DNA of 64,000 bases, taken from Priestia megaterium NBRC 15308 = ATCC 14581 (GTDB taxonomy: Bacteria; Bacillota; Bacilli; Bacillales; Bacillaceae_H). A model generated the notes under the pieces. That model made no database searches. It worked only from the letters and a program-made list of their open reading frames with translations, and was not told where the DNA came from. This document shows, one piece after another, positions 1 through 8,654 of the stretch. The stretch spans positions 4,024,501-4,088,500 of the forward strand of contig NZ_CP009920.1 of the NCBI RefSeq assembly GCF_000832985.1, given 5' to 3'. Made by a program: the position numbers and the translations under genes. Positions within the stretch are counted from its first letter, which is position 1; each line of letters begins with the position of its first letter.

Positions 1-2
1 TT

Positions 3-35
3 GCAGCAGATTGGAAAAAAGCAGTTAAAGCTTAA
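3..35 (+). CDS. C-terminal end of a gene that begins before the window (tentative)
   Basis: Reading frame 3 gives a short tail, AADWKKAVKA followed by TAA at 33-35, and then a hairpin terminator at 58-90. An open frame ending just before a terminator that also serves the convergent gene suggests the last eleven codons of a plus-strand gene. Nothing more can be said about its identity. Confidence 0.35.
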   Translation, partial: AADWKKAVKA

Positions 36-57
36 CAAAAAATCATATCAATAAAAA

Positions 58-98
58 CAGCTTGGAATAAGCTATGCTTACTCCAAGCTGTTTTTATT
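58..98. terminator. Bidirectional intrinsic terminator
   Basis: Arms at 58-72 and 76-90 pair over 15 positions with a single A-C mismatch and a 3-nt loop (TAT). T-rich tracts follow on both strands, so it can end both the plus-strand gene entering the window and the minus-strand gene at 99-992. Confidence 0.85.
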
Positions 99-992
99 TT
101 AACTAGCTAGTTTCTTTTTACGTAAACGCTCTAAGCGTCGCTGCACGCTATTTCTCGAACGCCCGAGCAACTCTCCAATTTCTCGCTGATTGCGCTTTTC
201 CTGATAGAACATACCCCACAACCTGGCATCTTCTTCTGCTGTCCACTTTTTATGCTCATATTTAGGGCGCTTTACATAGTCTAGCTTTCTTTGTTCCTCC
301 ACCCACGCTGGTTCTGGAATAAGCGTATTTTTAGGTATTTTAAAAAAGTTAAGGCACGATTTATTTTGTTCAGCCCACTTCCAAAAAGATTGAATGTCAA
401 TTCCCATGAATGTTCTTGTCTTGGCGATGATCATTTTATACGGTAGATTCTCTTTATGAATCCACTTGTAAATTGTATGAACATCTGCTTCAAGGCAGGC
501 TGCTAATTCACACGCTGTAATATGTCCTACGTGTGATTTAGCTCCATACACCTCTAAACGACTTAACCTCGATTCTAGTGCTTGCACACTTCGCTGCAAT
601 TTCGCTGATATGCGCGAAAGGGATTTTACTCCGTAATACCTTAGCAAATATTCGTCTTCTTGTACTGTCCATCTTCGCATCGCAGTTTTTCGTGTTAGTC
701 CCAAAACTTTTATGCGCGTAGCAATAGAAGAAGGACTTCTGCCTAAGGAGTGTGCCATTTCACGGTTATTCATGAGATCAATGTTCTCCTGTAAAAAAGC
801 ATCTTGTTCAAGCGTCCATTTTTTACGTAAAGCTGTATCTGAATCACGAAGATTTAATCGAGTAAGCCGTTTGTTAACTGATTCTTTGCTTCTATGTAAA
901 TGCTCACCCATTTTTTGAAGCGTCATCACGCCGTAATGTTCAATGAGAAATCTATCTTCTTCTTGTGTCCATTGCTTTTGATTTTTACTCAC
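99..992 (-). CDS. Multi-repeat Myb/SANT-like DNA-binding protein
   Basis: Predicted DNA-binding protein of about 297 residues, built from four Myb/SANT-like helical repeats. In the numbering of the longer TTG-start form (start at 1013) they lie near residues 13-55, 63-107, 112-155 and 255-299. Each begins W-T-x-E-x-D and ends in a G-R-S/R-S-x-x-S-V-x-x-R recognition-like helix. Between repeats three and four sits a different segment (about 163-215: ITACELAACLEADVHTIYKW) resembling an excisionase/MerR-type helix-turn-helix. A TTG start at 1013 is open, but the GGAG lies inside that extension and is well spaced for the GTG at 992, which I prefer. Function unknown; a phage- or plasmid-derived regulator is possible. 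Confidence 0.75.
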   Translation of the reverse strand: MSKNQKQWTQEEDRFLIEHYGVMTLQKMGEHLHRSKESVNKRLTRLNLRDSDTALRKKWTLEQDAFLQENIDLMNNREMAHSLGRSPSSIATRIKVLGLTRKTAMRRWTVQEDEYLLRYYGVKSLSRISAKLQRSVQALESRLSRLEVYGAKSHVGHITACELAACLEADVHTIYKWIHKENLPYKMIIAKTRTFMGIDIQSFWKWAEQNKSCLNFFKIPKNTLIPEPAWVEEQRKLDYVKRPKYEHKKWTAEEDARLWGMFYQEKRNQREIGELLGRSRNSVQRRLERLRKKKLAS

Positions 993-1306
993 TGTTGTCT
1001 CACTCCAATTCAAACGGAAAGCTCAAGATGAAAAAGTCGCTAGCAATCTATTTTACCAATGAGCAGTACCCATCCAGACTGATACTCACTGCGTTCTAGC
1101 CTATGTATATTTTATCATATTTCTAAACAAAAACCAAACATGTGTTCTTCTTTTGTTTTAGTAAATCTTAAAGTAAGTAGAGGATTAGCTTCTTCCTTTA
1201 ATAGCAGTCAATTGTGGTAAAATTGACTATAATCGAAAGAATTTTCACATAACTGACAGCTCTTATTATTACGTTAAAAGTCATATTTGTCGAAAGGGGA
1301 ATTTAC

Positions 1307-1831
1307 ATGAATTTTAATTTAAAAGAAGCGATTGAAATACTTGAGCATACGCCACAAACGCTTGAAAAACTTTTGTCTGGTCTATCTGCAGGGTGGCTGC
1401 AATGCAATGAAGGAGAAGGAACGTGGAATACCTCCGAAGTCATAGAACATTTAATAGAAGCAGAAAAAAACAATTGGATACCAAGGCTAGAATTCATCCT
1501 TCAAGAAGGAAAAGAGGGAGCTTTTCCTCCGTTTGACCGCTATGCCCATTTAAACAAGGAATCTGCTAATTCTATTGAAGAGAAGCTTCTTGAATTCAAA
1601 AAGGTAAGAATACAGAATTTACATCAACTAAAGCTGCTAGTTAAGCATGAAAAGCACCTTGAAGTGAGAGGAGAACACCCTGAGTTTGGGGAAGTAAAAG
1701 TCAGAGAGCTGCTCTCGACTTGGGTTGCTCATGATTTAACCCATATTGCGCAAATTGTTCGAGTAATGGCAGAACGATATAGAGAAGATGTAGGACCTTG
1801 GGAAGAATACTTAGGAATACTAAAGAAATAG
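1307..1831 (+). CDS. DinB-like superfamily protein
   Basis: A 174-residue all-helical protein of the DinB/YfiT-like fold (DinB_2 type). The metal-binding histidine triad of the family can be proposed at H48 (EVIEHL), H142 and H146 (AHDLTHIAQ). The C-terminal pattern [11 protein letters not shown] is characteristic. Family members include metal-dependent thiol transferases and many proteins of unknown role, so no substrate is assigned. Start chosen at 1307 because AAAGGGG lies about 8 nt upstream. It stands alone, with no terminator obvious downstream. Confidence 0.8.
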   Translation: MNFNLKEAIEILEHTPQTLEKLLSGLSAGWLQCNEGEGTWNTSEVIEHLIEAEKNNWIPRLEFILQEGKEGAFPPFDRYAHLNKESANSIEEKLLEFKKVRIQNLHQLKLLVKHEKHLEVRGEHPEFGEVKVRELLSTWVAHDLTHIAQIVRVMAERYREDVGPWEEYLGILKK

Positions 1832-2020
1832 CAATGACACACAGTGGCCAGCCTTTATCATTCAAGCTTGAATTAAGAAATGTACACGATTACAATAAAA
1901 TGAGAATAATGAAGATTCAGGAAGGATTGCAGAGGGAACTATAACAACATATCCGATGTTTATAACATGTAGGGTCCGTTAAGCAATTTACGAATAAAAA
2001 GAGGATTGGACTGATTAAAA

Positions 2021-3076
2021 GTGAAAGTGAACTCAGAGAAATTTGGCGAACTAAACAATCAAGCTGTACATGCTTATACCTTATTAAATGATGAAGGGCT
2101 TAAAATCACCTGCCTTGACTATGGATGTGTAATATCAAATATTGAAATGCCGGATTCTAAAGGGAAGATTGAAAGTGTTGTATTGGGATTTGATTCAATA
2201 GAAGAATACCAAAAGTATTCTCCTTATTTCGGAGCTGTGGTCGGACGCGTAGCAGGGCGTATAGGTGGAGCATCGTTTGAGCTTAATAATGAAACCTATC
2301 GTCTAGAGAAAAATGAAGGAAACAATCATTTGCATGGTGGAAAAGAAGGATTCAGTCATAAAATATGGAATGCCAAAACTATTGAGACAACTGATCATGT
2401 AGGTGTTGAATTTACATATGTAAGTAAAGACGGAGAAGAAGGGTATCCCGGCAACCTTGAAGTGAAAGTTACGTATACATTAACGAATAAAAATGAGTTC
2501 CATATTTCTTATGAAGGAACAACAGATCAAGACACTCTTATCAATTTAACAAATCATACGTATTTCAATTTAAGCGGAAATCTAAAAGAAACGGTCTTAG
2601 ATCATGTTTTGAAGATGAAAAGTAACGAATTCTTAGAGTTAAATGATGATCTTTTACCTACTGGAGAAGTGTTAAACGTCACAGATACCCCATTTGACTT
2701 TAGAGAAGGACATAGTCTCAAGGAAGGTGTGGACTCTGCACATCCGCAAAATATATTAGTGGGTAAAGGGTTCGACCATCCATTTCTTTTAGAAGCAGAA
2801 GCTGAAAATCAGATGTCATTATTTGATCCTGCAAGCGGCCGCAAAATAGAAGTCAAAACGGATCAGCCTTCAGTCGTTCTCTATACGGGAAATCATCTAG
2901 ACGAAGAGTTCGAAATTAGAGGGGTTCACTCAGAGAAATACCTCGGTGTTTGCTTAGAAACACAAGGTTTGCCAGACGCTATTCATCATAAGCATTTTCC
3001 TTCTTGTGTATTAAAGCCCGGTGAGAAGTATAAGGCATATACTCACTATACATTTATAACTGATGGCAGCCTGTAA
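2021..3076 (+). CDS. galM: Aldose 1-epimerase (mutarotase)
   Basis: A 351-residue GalM-family protein that interconverts alpha and beta anomers of aldoses in the cytoplasm. Visible family motifs are N-N-H-L-H-G-G at 101-107, the catalytic histidine H179 in LTNHTYFNLSG, and the catalytic glutamate E313 in CLETQGLPDA. Length is normal for the family. The GTG start at 2021 has a GAGG about 16 nt upstream, which is long, so translation may be weak. It sits about 5 kb from the xyl genes. A decayed galM-like relic lies inside that operon (11600-11710), so this copy may supply the mutarotase for sugar uptake. Confidence 0.88.
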   Translation: MKVNSEKFGELNNQAVHAYTLLNDEGLKITCLDYGCVISNIEMPDSKGKIESVVLGFDSIEEYQKYSPYFGAVVGRVAGRIGGASFELNNETYRLEKNEGNNHLHGGKEGFSHKIWNAKTIETTDHVGVEFTYVSKDGEEGYPGNLEVKVTYTLTNKNEFHISYEGTTDQDTLINLTNHTYFNLSGNLKETVLDHVLKMKSNEFLELNDDLLPTGEVLNVTDTPFDFREGHSLKEGVDSAHPQNILVGKGFDHPFLLEAEAENQMSLFDPASGRKIEVKTDQPSVVLYTGNHLDEEFEIRGVHSEKYLGVCLETQGLPDAIHHKHFPSCVLKPGEKYKAYTHYTFITDGSL

Positions 3077-3090
3077 CAAAGCGGGATGAT

Positions 3091-3137
3091 AAAAAGGATT
3101 ACAAACGAGCCTCTGCCGATTGTAATCCTTTTTTATT
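3091..3137 (+). terminator. Intrinsic terminator of galM
   Basis: Arms AAAAAGGATTACAA and TTGTAATCCTTTTTT enclose a 15-nt loop, with the T-run on the plus strand. Confidence 0.85.
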
Positions 3138-3138
3138 G

Positions 3139-3264
3139 TTATTTTTTCTTTTGGCTTTTTGCGCGATTAGCGTCAAGCTCAGCCGCATATTCCTCTTGAG
3201 ACTTTCCTTGCTTTTGACTCTCAGACTGAATCTTTTTAAATTTGTTATCGTTTAAATTTGGCAT
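3139..3264 (-). CDS. Small hydrophilic Lys/Gln-rich protein
   Basis: A 41-codon gene beginning MPNLNDNKFKKIQ, preceded by a near-perfect Shine-Dalgarno site (AAGGAGGTG, 5 nt before ATG at 3264). The product is very polar, rich in K, Q and S, and has no hydrophobic segment. It resembles in composition the short sporulation-associated or SASP-like peptides of Bacillus, but I do not recognise a specific family. The strong ribosome site and clean end just outside the galM terminator argue that it is real. Confidence 0.65.
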   Translation of the reverse strand: MPNLNDNKFKKIQSESQKQGKSQEEYAAELDANRAKSQKKK

Positions 3265-3329
3265 ATTAGCACCTCCTTGCAGACAAGGTTATTTTGTACA
3301 AGCATTAAGGATTTATATGCTAAAAAGTT

Positions 3330-3752
3330 TTAATGAACTTGATTAGAAATTTCGCTTAATGCTGCACCGGCTTCATCAACATATACGTTTACTGTCGCAA
3401 GGTCGCCGATTGCACAGATTCCAACCATATTATTATTCTCCACTACAATAATGCGGCGAATTTGATGGTCAGCCATCATACGTGCACACTCATGAATATC
3501 CGTATCCGGAGAACAAGTAATTACATCTTTAGTCATGCAATCATGGCAATGCACAGTGTTGCAATCTTTTCCATCCGCCACGCAATTTAACACGATATCA
3601 CGGTCTGTGATCATTCCCATTACTCGATTTTCTTGACACACTGGCACAGAGCCACAATTAATATCACGCATTAATTTTGCAGCTGCTGTTATTGGGTCGT
3701 GCGGTGCACAAGCTTTCACATCTTTAGTCATAACTTCACGTACTGTAGTCAT
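3330..3752 (-). CDS. CBS-domain pair protein, YhcV-like
   Basis: A 140-residue protein made almost entirely of two CBS domains (about 7-60 and 72-126), each opening with a V-x-x-V-M-T-K-D-V type motif. The second domain contains HQIRRIIVVE. CBS pairs bind adenine nucleotides such as AMP, ATP or NAD and often act as energy sensors. The length and arrangement match B. subtilis YhcV. Cysteine/histidine content in the linker (NCVADGKDCNTVHCHDC) is high, which may allow metal or redox sensing; that is inference. The ribosome site AAAGGAGG precedes ATG at 3752. Confidence 0.82.
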   Translation of the reverse strand: MTTVREVMTKDVKACAPHDPITAAAKLMRDINCGSVPVCQENRVMGMITDRDIVLNCVADGKDCNTVHCHDCMTKDVITCSPDTDIHECARMMADHQIRRIIVVENNNMVGICAIGDLATVNVYVDEAGAALSEISNQVH

Positions 3753-3968
3753 TTTTAATTCCTCCTTTTAAACATTCACCTCCGTATTTTCTCCATGCAC
3801 ATGCAGAATATGAGAATCAATAATTTCCTGAAAGCAAAAAATCTTGTAATAAAAGGTGAATAAAAGAACTAACGCAGTGTAATAAACACATAAAAAAGAG
3901 CCTATTACACAAACTAAAGAGAATATGATTTAGCTTAGATTTTCGTAACGGCAGGAGTTGGGTACATA

Positions 3969-4433
3969 ATGAAAGGAAAGTTAACGCTTTTGGCAGTACT
4001 TTTATTGCCTTGGCTGTCTATAGTAAAAGTTGATAAATTTGGCTTTAAAAGATACCTACCTGTTTTGACATTTAGTTCATTAGTTATTGCTTTTATCAGT
4101 GAGTTATCTAAAAGCTTTACATGGTGGAAAGTGAAGAAACCTCTTTTCCCTAAACTTTCAAGCGACGTTTCTTTTATATTTGGACCGTTTTTTATAGCTA
4201 ATTTTTGGGTATTCAAACTGACCTATGGGAATTTCAAAAAATATTTGTTAATTAACGTCCTGTTTGACTATCTATTTGCTTATCCTTTGACCAGTCTGGC
4301 AGAAAAACTGAAGGTATACAAAATGGTAAACATGACTCGCTTTCAACTTTTTCTCATCTCGATTACCACTGCTCTTATTAATTATTTGTATCACTATTTT
4401 ATAGAAGATGTACTAAGGCAGAGAAGGCAATAG
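3969..4433 (+). CDS. Unknown membrane protein
   Basis: A 154-residue protein with about four hydrophobic segments (near residues 3-18, 30-48, 66-85 and 124-143) and basic loops. It ends in a charged RQRRQ tail. I cannot name it with confidence; its size and layout recall the small CBO0543-type membrane proteins of spore-forming Firmicutes. A GGAG about 13 nt before ATG 3969 supports the start. No partner gene is adjacent on the same strand. Confidence 0.6.
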   Translation: MKGKLTLLAVLLLPWLSIVKVDKFGFKRYLPVLTFSSLVIAFISELSKSFTWWKVKKPLFPKLSSDVSFIFGPFFIANFWVFKLTYGNFKKYLLINVLFDYLFAYPLTSLAEKLKVYKMVNMTRFQLFLISITTALINYLYHYFIEDVLRQRRQ

Positions 4434-4550
4434 CTGATATTTCGTTAACCAGCTCATCGCCACTTATATTTCGGTACTGTCAGCTTTAAATCGTATTAAA
4501 GCCCTCCTAAACTTGGTACATAAGTAGTTAAACGAGATAATAAAATAAAA

Positions 4551-4589
4551 GAGAAACATGAGAGAAGATAAACCTCTTTCACGTTTCTC
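4551..4589 (-). terminator. Intrinsic terminator of the P450 gene
   Basis: GAGAAACATG at 4551-4560 pairs with CACGTTTCTC at 4580-4589 (one mismatch), with an inner AGAG/CTCT stem. On the minus strand it is followed by a T-rich tract. Confidence 0.7.
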
Positions 4590-4611
4590 TGCTTTGTCAT
4601 GCACCTAAACT

Positions 4612-5844
4612 TTATCTGTACACCGTCATGGGCAAGTATGTTAAAGATTGACCCGTAGCTGAAGCTGTTAAATGCGGTTCTAACTCAAAGTCTTCAAATG
4701 GTTCAATATGAGAAAAGGCCTCTAAAAATGCTTCTAAAATAATTTTCATTTCAAGTCGGGCAAGAGGGGCGCCCAAACAAAAATGAGGTCCGTTTCCGAA
4801 TGTTAAGTGCTTTTTATTAGTTGGACGATGAATGTCTACAGAAAAAGGGTTTTCAAACATAGTTTCATCCATATTACATGCACTCATCCACGCAATAACG
4901 ACATCTCCTTTTTTTAGCTTAACGCCTAATAGCTCGTTATCTTGTTTAACCGTGCGATCTCGTCTGGAGATATGAAACCGATATCGAAGCATTTCTTCTA
5001 CTGCTTTTGGAGCTAATTCTCTATTGTTTCTCAGCTCGCTGTATAACGACTTGTCGTCATATAAAAAAGAATAAAACATATTTGCAATGGCGTGACTTGT
5101 GGTTTCAACGCCTGCACCTAGAAGCAACATGGTAGCGTGTACAATTTCTTCATCTGTGAATGTTTCACCATCAACTTCAGCTTGAATTAAGTCTGAGATA
5201 ATATCATCAGAAAGGTTGGAGCGCTTTTCAATGACAATCGGGTAGAGGTATTGAAAATATTCAGCTCCTGCACGTTGCTTTTCTTGTTCAATCTCTTCTA
5301 ATCTTTCTTGGTCATAAGGCTGAAACAGAATGTCTACCCATTTTTTAAACTGATATCGGTCTTTTACCGGTACGCCGAATAGATCTGCTATAACTAGACT
5401 AGGAAAAGGAGAAGATAAATCGTCCACAATATTAATAGTTGAATTCTTTTGTATCGCTTCTACAAGGTCTGCTGCAATTTGTTTGATTCGCGGTTCCCAG
5501 TTCTTTAAACTGCGAGGAGTAAAGGCTGCAGCAAGCAAAGATCGCGCTTTCCGGTGGTCAGGAGGATCTAAGTTTGTAAGGTTGGTGATTGGAGATGTGC
5601 TTTTTTTCTTACTATTATCTCCAACAAAAATAGTGGTTCTCTGTCCATCGCTTGAAAAAAAATCGTAGTTGCTCAAGACTTGTTTAACATGTTCGTATTG
5701 GAATACATTCCATGTGTTTGTTTCTTCATGAAAATAAACAGGGGAGTTGTTCAACATTTCTTTATACCATTGGATAGGGAAAAACTCTTCTGCACGTGAT
5801 TGAAATTTTGGAATTTCTGTAACGGGAATGACTTCTTTGTTCAT
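4612..5844 (-). CDS. cyp106A1: Cytochrome P450 CYP106A1 (P450 BM-1)
   Basis: A 410-residue soluble class I bacterial P450. From memory it matches P450 BM-1 (CYP106A1) of B. megaterium along its length, and it is clearly related to the steroid/terpenoid hydroxylase CYP106A2. The heme-binding loop FGNGPHFCLG places the thiolate ligand at C356. The I-helix oxygen-activation motif is GAGVETTSH and the K-helix E-x-x-R is in VEEMLRYR. No fused reductase and no ferredoxin gene is nearby, so redox partners must be encoded elsewhere. The divergent TetR-type gene starts 266 bp away and shares a control region with a long inverted repeat and a Barbie-box-like motif. Confidence 0.95.
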   Translation of the reverse strand: MNKEVIPVTEIPKFQSRAEEFFPIQWYKEMLNNSPVYFHEETNTWNVFQYEHVKQVLSNYDFFSSDGQRTTIFVGDNSKKKSTSPITNLTNLDPPDHRKARSLLAAAFTPRSLKNWEPRIKQIAADLVEAIQKNSTINIVDDLSSPFPSLVIADLFGVPVKDRYQFKKWVDILFQPYDQERLEEIEQEKQRAGAEYFQYLYPIVIEKRSNLSDDIISDLIQAEVDGETFTDEEIVHATMLLLGAGVETTSHAIANMFYSFLYDDKSLYSELRNNRELAPKAVEEMLRYRFHISRRDRTVKQDNELLGVKLKKGDVVIAWMSACNMDETMFENPFSVDIHRPTNKKHLTFGNGPHFCLGAPLARLEMKIILEAFLEAFSHIEPFEDFELEPHLTASATGQSLTYLPMTVYR

Positions 5845-5950
5845 GTGATCTTATTCCTCCTTCAGAATAGGTATAGATTTGGAATTTACTAGCTACATAG
5901 CGCTCAGTAGTTGTCACTTGCTAGATAAATAGTTACTTTGTCGAATAACC

Positions 5951-6003
5951 TATACTATTAGTACATTTTTATACAATTAGTATAAAAATGTACTAATAGT
6001 ATA
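5951..6003. promoter_or_regulatory. 23-bp perfect inverted repeat between cyp106A1 and tetR-type gene
   Basis: Arms 5951-5973 and 5981-6003 are exact reverse complements around a 7-nt spacer. Each arm contains the small palindrome TACTATTAGTA (5953-5963) or its complement (5991-6001). It lies in the divergent intergenic region, so it is a likely operator for the TetR-family protein. It may control both genes. Confidence 0.7.
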
Positions 6004-6110
6004 TAATTATTTTTACTTGGTTATCAAGGAAAAAGGATAAAATTCACGTAGGAAAAGGCAGATAAGCTATACTAAATAAAAAGTAAATTGTAAACAGAGG
6101 AGTAACAGCA

Positions 6111-7007
6111 ATGAATCAAAAACAGCTAGATATTTTAGGGCATACGCACCAGCTTTTTATGGAAAAAGGATACGTAGACACTTCGGTACAAGATATATTA
6201 GAAAGAAGCGGGATTTCAAAAGGAACATTTTATAAATATTTCTCATCTAAAAGCGAACTGCTTATCTCATTACTTTCGTCTCTGCAAGAATCACTTATTC
6301 TACAAAGAGAAAAAGTAGTCATTGAATATAGAGGGGATAATCAGAAGGGATTTCAAGAACAGATGATCTTTATGATGAACTTTGCAGAGCAAAACAAAAT
6401 TCCTGAAATGATTGAAAGTACACTCGTTTTAAATGAAGTTAAAACATTTCATTATATAGAGGAATTAAAAGCTGCAACATTCAACTGGATATATGAACGT
6501 TTTCAGCAGATTTTTCCGTCTAAGACTTCTCCTTATTTATTTGATGGAGCTGTGCTGCTAGAAGGAATGCTTAACAATATGTTTAAAATGAACAAAGCGC
6601 TGAACTATCCATTACCTATTGAACAAATTGTCCGTTATTGCATGAAGCGTACAGAGGAAATCATAATCGAAGTAGCAGAACAAAAAGAACAGTTATTTAG
6701 CCCTTCCGTTTACTCTGCGGTATTTAATAAGAAAACAGAAAGTCATTTTTCGACAGATCTGACGCGTGTAACTGCGAAGTTAAAACGGGTGATTGAAAAT
6801 AAACTAACAAATGAAGAAGAACGAAAGAGAAGTCTAGAATTTGTTACGTTTATATCGGATGAATTGCTGCAAAATGATACGGAGCCTCGCACGTTCATTA
6901 TTCAGAGCTCTCTTTTATCGCTAGAGAAAATCAATACTCTCGCACAGACCAAAGAGCTAGAGGAATATAAGGAAGTCGTAACTACTCTGACAAGACATTC
7001 TTCATAA
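6111..7007 (+). CDS. TetR/AcrR-family regulator divergent from cyp106A1
   Basis: A 298-residue regulator. The N-terminal TetR helix-turn-helix covers about residues 6-52, with the family signature VQDILERSGISKGTFYKYF. The long helical remainder (about 60-298) is larger than the usual TetR ligand domain of about 150 residues and seems to include a second helical block after 205. Ribosome site AGAGGAG lies 9 nt before ATG. Divergence from the P450 gene over 266 bp, with a perfect inverted repeat between them, suggests local control. Published work on P450 BM-1 described a divergently oriented regulator (bm1P1) at this distance; equating the two is inference. Confidence 0.85.
   Translation: MNQKQLDILGHTHQLFMEKGYVDTSVQDILERSGISKGTFYKYFSSKSELLISLLSSLQESLILQREKVVIEYRGDNQKGFQEQMIFMMNFAEQNKIPEMIESTLVLNEVKTFHYIEELKAATFNWIYERFQQIFPSKTSPYLFDGAVLLEGMLNNMFKMNKALNYPLPIEQIVRYCMKRTEEIIIEVAEQKEQLFSPSVYSAVFNKKTESHFSTDLTRVTAKLKRVIENKLTNEEERKRSLEFVTFISDELLQNDTEPRTFIIQSSLLSLEKINTLAQTKELEEYKEVVTTLTRHSS
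6147..6161 (-). promoter_or_regulatory. Barbie-box-like element
   Basis: On the minus strand the bases at 6149-6160 read ATAAAAAGCTGG, one change from the Barbie-box core ATCAAAAGCTGG described for barbiturate-inducible P450 genes. It lies about 305-316 bp upstream of the P450 ATG, inside the start of the divergent regulator gene. This agrees with the reported position for P450 BM-1 as I recall it. Confidence 0.6.
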
Positions 7008-7262
7008 TTTAAAAAGCATATGAGCTAAACTAACAGTGAAGGCTCTGCGTCGTCTAAGAAAGAGAAGGTTGCCTATAAAACATATAAACAGCCAGTTGCC
7101 GTTATGATAGGTGACTGGCTGCATTGGATGAAAAAGGTGAGGGTGGAGATAGACATAATACTCTTATTAAAACTGTTTAAATTCCTTCCCTTTAATAGAA
7201 AATAGCTCCTTCATTCTTAAAATCAAACGTGATATAGTTTACTAACCTTTGTATTCACTTAA

Positions 7263-8387
7263 CTAACTTATAGGGGTAACACTTAAGAAAGAATCAATAA
7301 CGATGGAAACAGCTCCTAAAGCAGGGGCATTTTTTCCTAACGAAGAAGGCAATAGTTCACATTTATTGTCTAAATGAGAATGAACTCTAGAAGAAACTTC
7401 GTTTTTAATCGTATTTAAAACAATGGGATGAGATTCAATTATATGATTTCTCAAGATAACAGCTTCTACATCAAATGTATTAAGGATATTGGTTAATCCA
7501 ATTCCGATATAAAAGCCAAAGTTTTGAAGTGCATTTAACATTTCTACATCATTTTTATTTGCGCGTTCCACAATCTCTTTTCGAGAAATATTCTTATCTT
7601 TTTGAGAGAGCGAAGCCAGTAACGCTTTTTCAGAAGCATATAATTCCCAACAGCCTCGATTTCCACAGCTACATTTGGGGCCATTAAAATCTATCGTCAT
7701 ATGACCCATTTCCCCAGAAAAACCCTGAACACCCTTATACAATTCGTTGTTAATAACAAGTCCAGTTCCAATTCCGACATTAATACTGATGTAAACGATG
7801 TTTTCGTAGTTTTTTGTCATACCAAATACTTTTTCACCGTATGCTCCTGCATTAGCTTCATTTTCAACAAAAACCGGAACATTAAACTCATTCTCAATTA
7901 AAAGCTGCAAATCTTTGATATTCCAATTTAAGTTAGGCATAAAAATAATTTGCTGATGACGATCTACAAGGCCTGGAACACAAATTCCTATTCCGACTAG
8001 ACCATAAGGGGACTCAGGCATATGGGTTACAAAATCATGAATAAGTGCAAATAAAATCTCTTTTACTTCACTAGCGGAAGAACTAGAAAAGTCAGAAGTC
8101 TTCTCGAGAATAATATTTCCTTCTAAGTCGGTTAGAATTCCGTTAAGGTAGTCGACTCCTATATCGATACCGATCGAGTAGCCTGCATTCTTATTAAAAA
8201 CAAGCATTACAGGTCTTCTGCCGCCCCTAGATTGTCCTGTCCCAATTTCAAAAATAAAATCTTTTTCAAGCAGTGTATTTACTTGAGAGGAGACAGTAGA
8301 CTTGTTTAGTCCTGTAATCTCAGAGAGAGTTGCCCTGGAGACAGGGGAGTTCTTTAAAATTTCATCTAATATTAATTTTTGATTCAT
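7263..8387 (-). CDS. xylR: Xylose operon repressor, ROK family
   Basis: At least 374 residues: an N-terminal winged helix (SRATLSEITGLNKSTVSSQV) and a ROK sugar-kinase-like domain with GIDIGVDYLNG and the zinc/ROK signature C-S-C-G-N-R-G-C-W-E. It represses the divergent xylA promoter and releases the operator on binding xylose. ATG 8387 lacks a good ribosome site. Upstream the frame stays open (reading IQIADQALVKK just before the ATG), and AAAGGAG precedes two ATT codons at 8423 and 8420. B. subtilis XylR begins M-D-I-A-D at the equivalent place, so a non-canonical ATT start giving about 385 residues is plausible. Confidence 0.93.
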   Translation of the reverse strand: MNQKLILDEILKNSPVSRATLSEITGLNKSTVSSQVNTLLEKDFIFEIGTGQSRGGRRPVMLVFNKNAGYSIGIDIGVDYLNGILTDLEGNIILEKTSDFSSSSASEVKEILFALIHDFVTHMPESPYGLVGIGICVPGLVDRHQQIIFMPNLNWNIKDLQLLIENEFNVPVFVENEANAGAYGEKVFGMTKNYENIVYISINVGIGTGLVINNELYKGVQGFSGEMGHMTIDFNGPKCSCGNRGCWELYASEKALLASLSQKDKNISRKEIVERANKNDVEMLNALQNFGFYIGIGLTNILNTFDVEAVILRNHIIESHPIVLNTIKNEVSSRVHSHLDNKCELLPSSLGKNAPALGAVSIVIDSFLSVTPIS

Positions 8388-8532
8388 TTTTTTTACTAAA
8401 GCTTGATCTGCAATTTGAATAATAACCGCTCCTTTGTTTATCTATCGAACTAAGTTAGTGTTTTATGAAGCTTGAATTAGATATTTAAAAGTATCATACC
8501 TAATATTATAACTAAATTTTCTAAAAAAAACA

Positions 8533-8561
8533 TTGAAATAGACATTTATTTTGTATATGAT
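8533..8561 (+). promoter_or_regulatory. xylA promoter
   Basis: A -35 TTGAAA (8533-8538) and a -10 TATGAT (8556-8561) are separated by 17 bp, directly upstream of the xyl operator. This fits a strong vegetative sigma-A promoter and the well-known B. megaterium xylA promoter. Confidence 0.85.
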
Positions 8562-8563
8562 GA

Positions 8564-8602
8564 AATAAAGTTAGTTTATTGGATAAACAAACTAACTTTA
8601 TT
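8564..8602. promoter_or_regulatory. xyl operator (XylR site)
   Basis: A 14-bp perfect inverted repeat (8564-8577 and 8589-8602; core AGTTAGTTT/AAACTAACT) with an 11-bp spacer starts just after the -10 hexamer of xylA. XylR bound here would block the start of transcription. Confidence 0.88.
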
Positions 8603-8654
8603 AAGGTAGTTGATGGATAAACTTGTTCACTTAAATCAAAGGGGGAAATGACAA

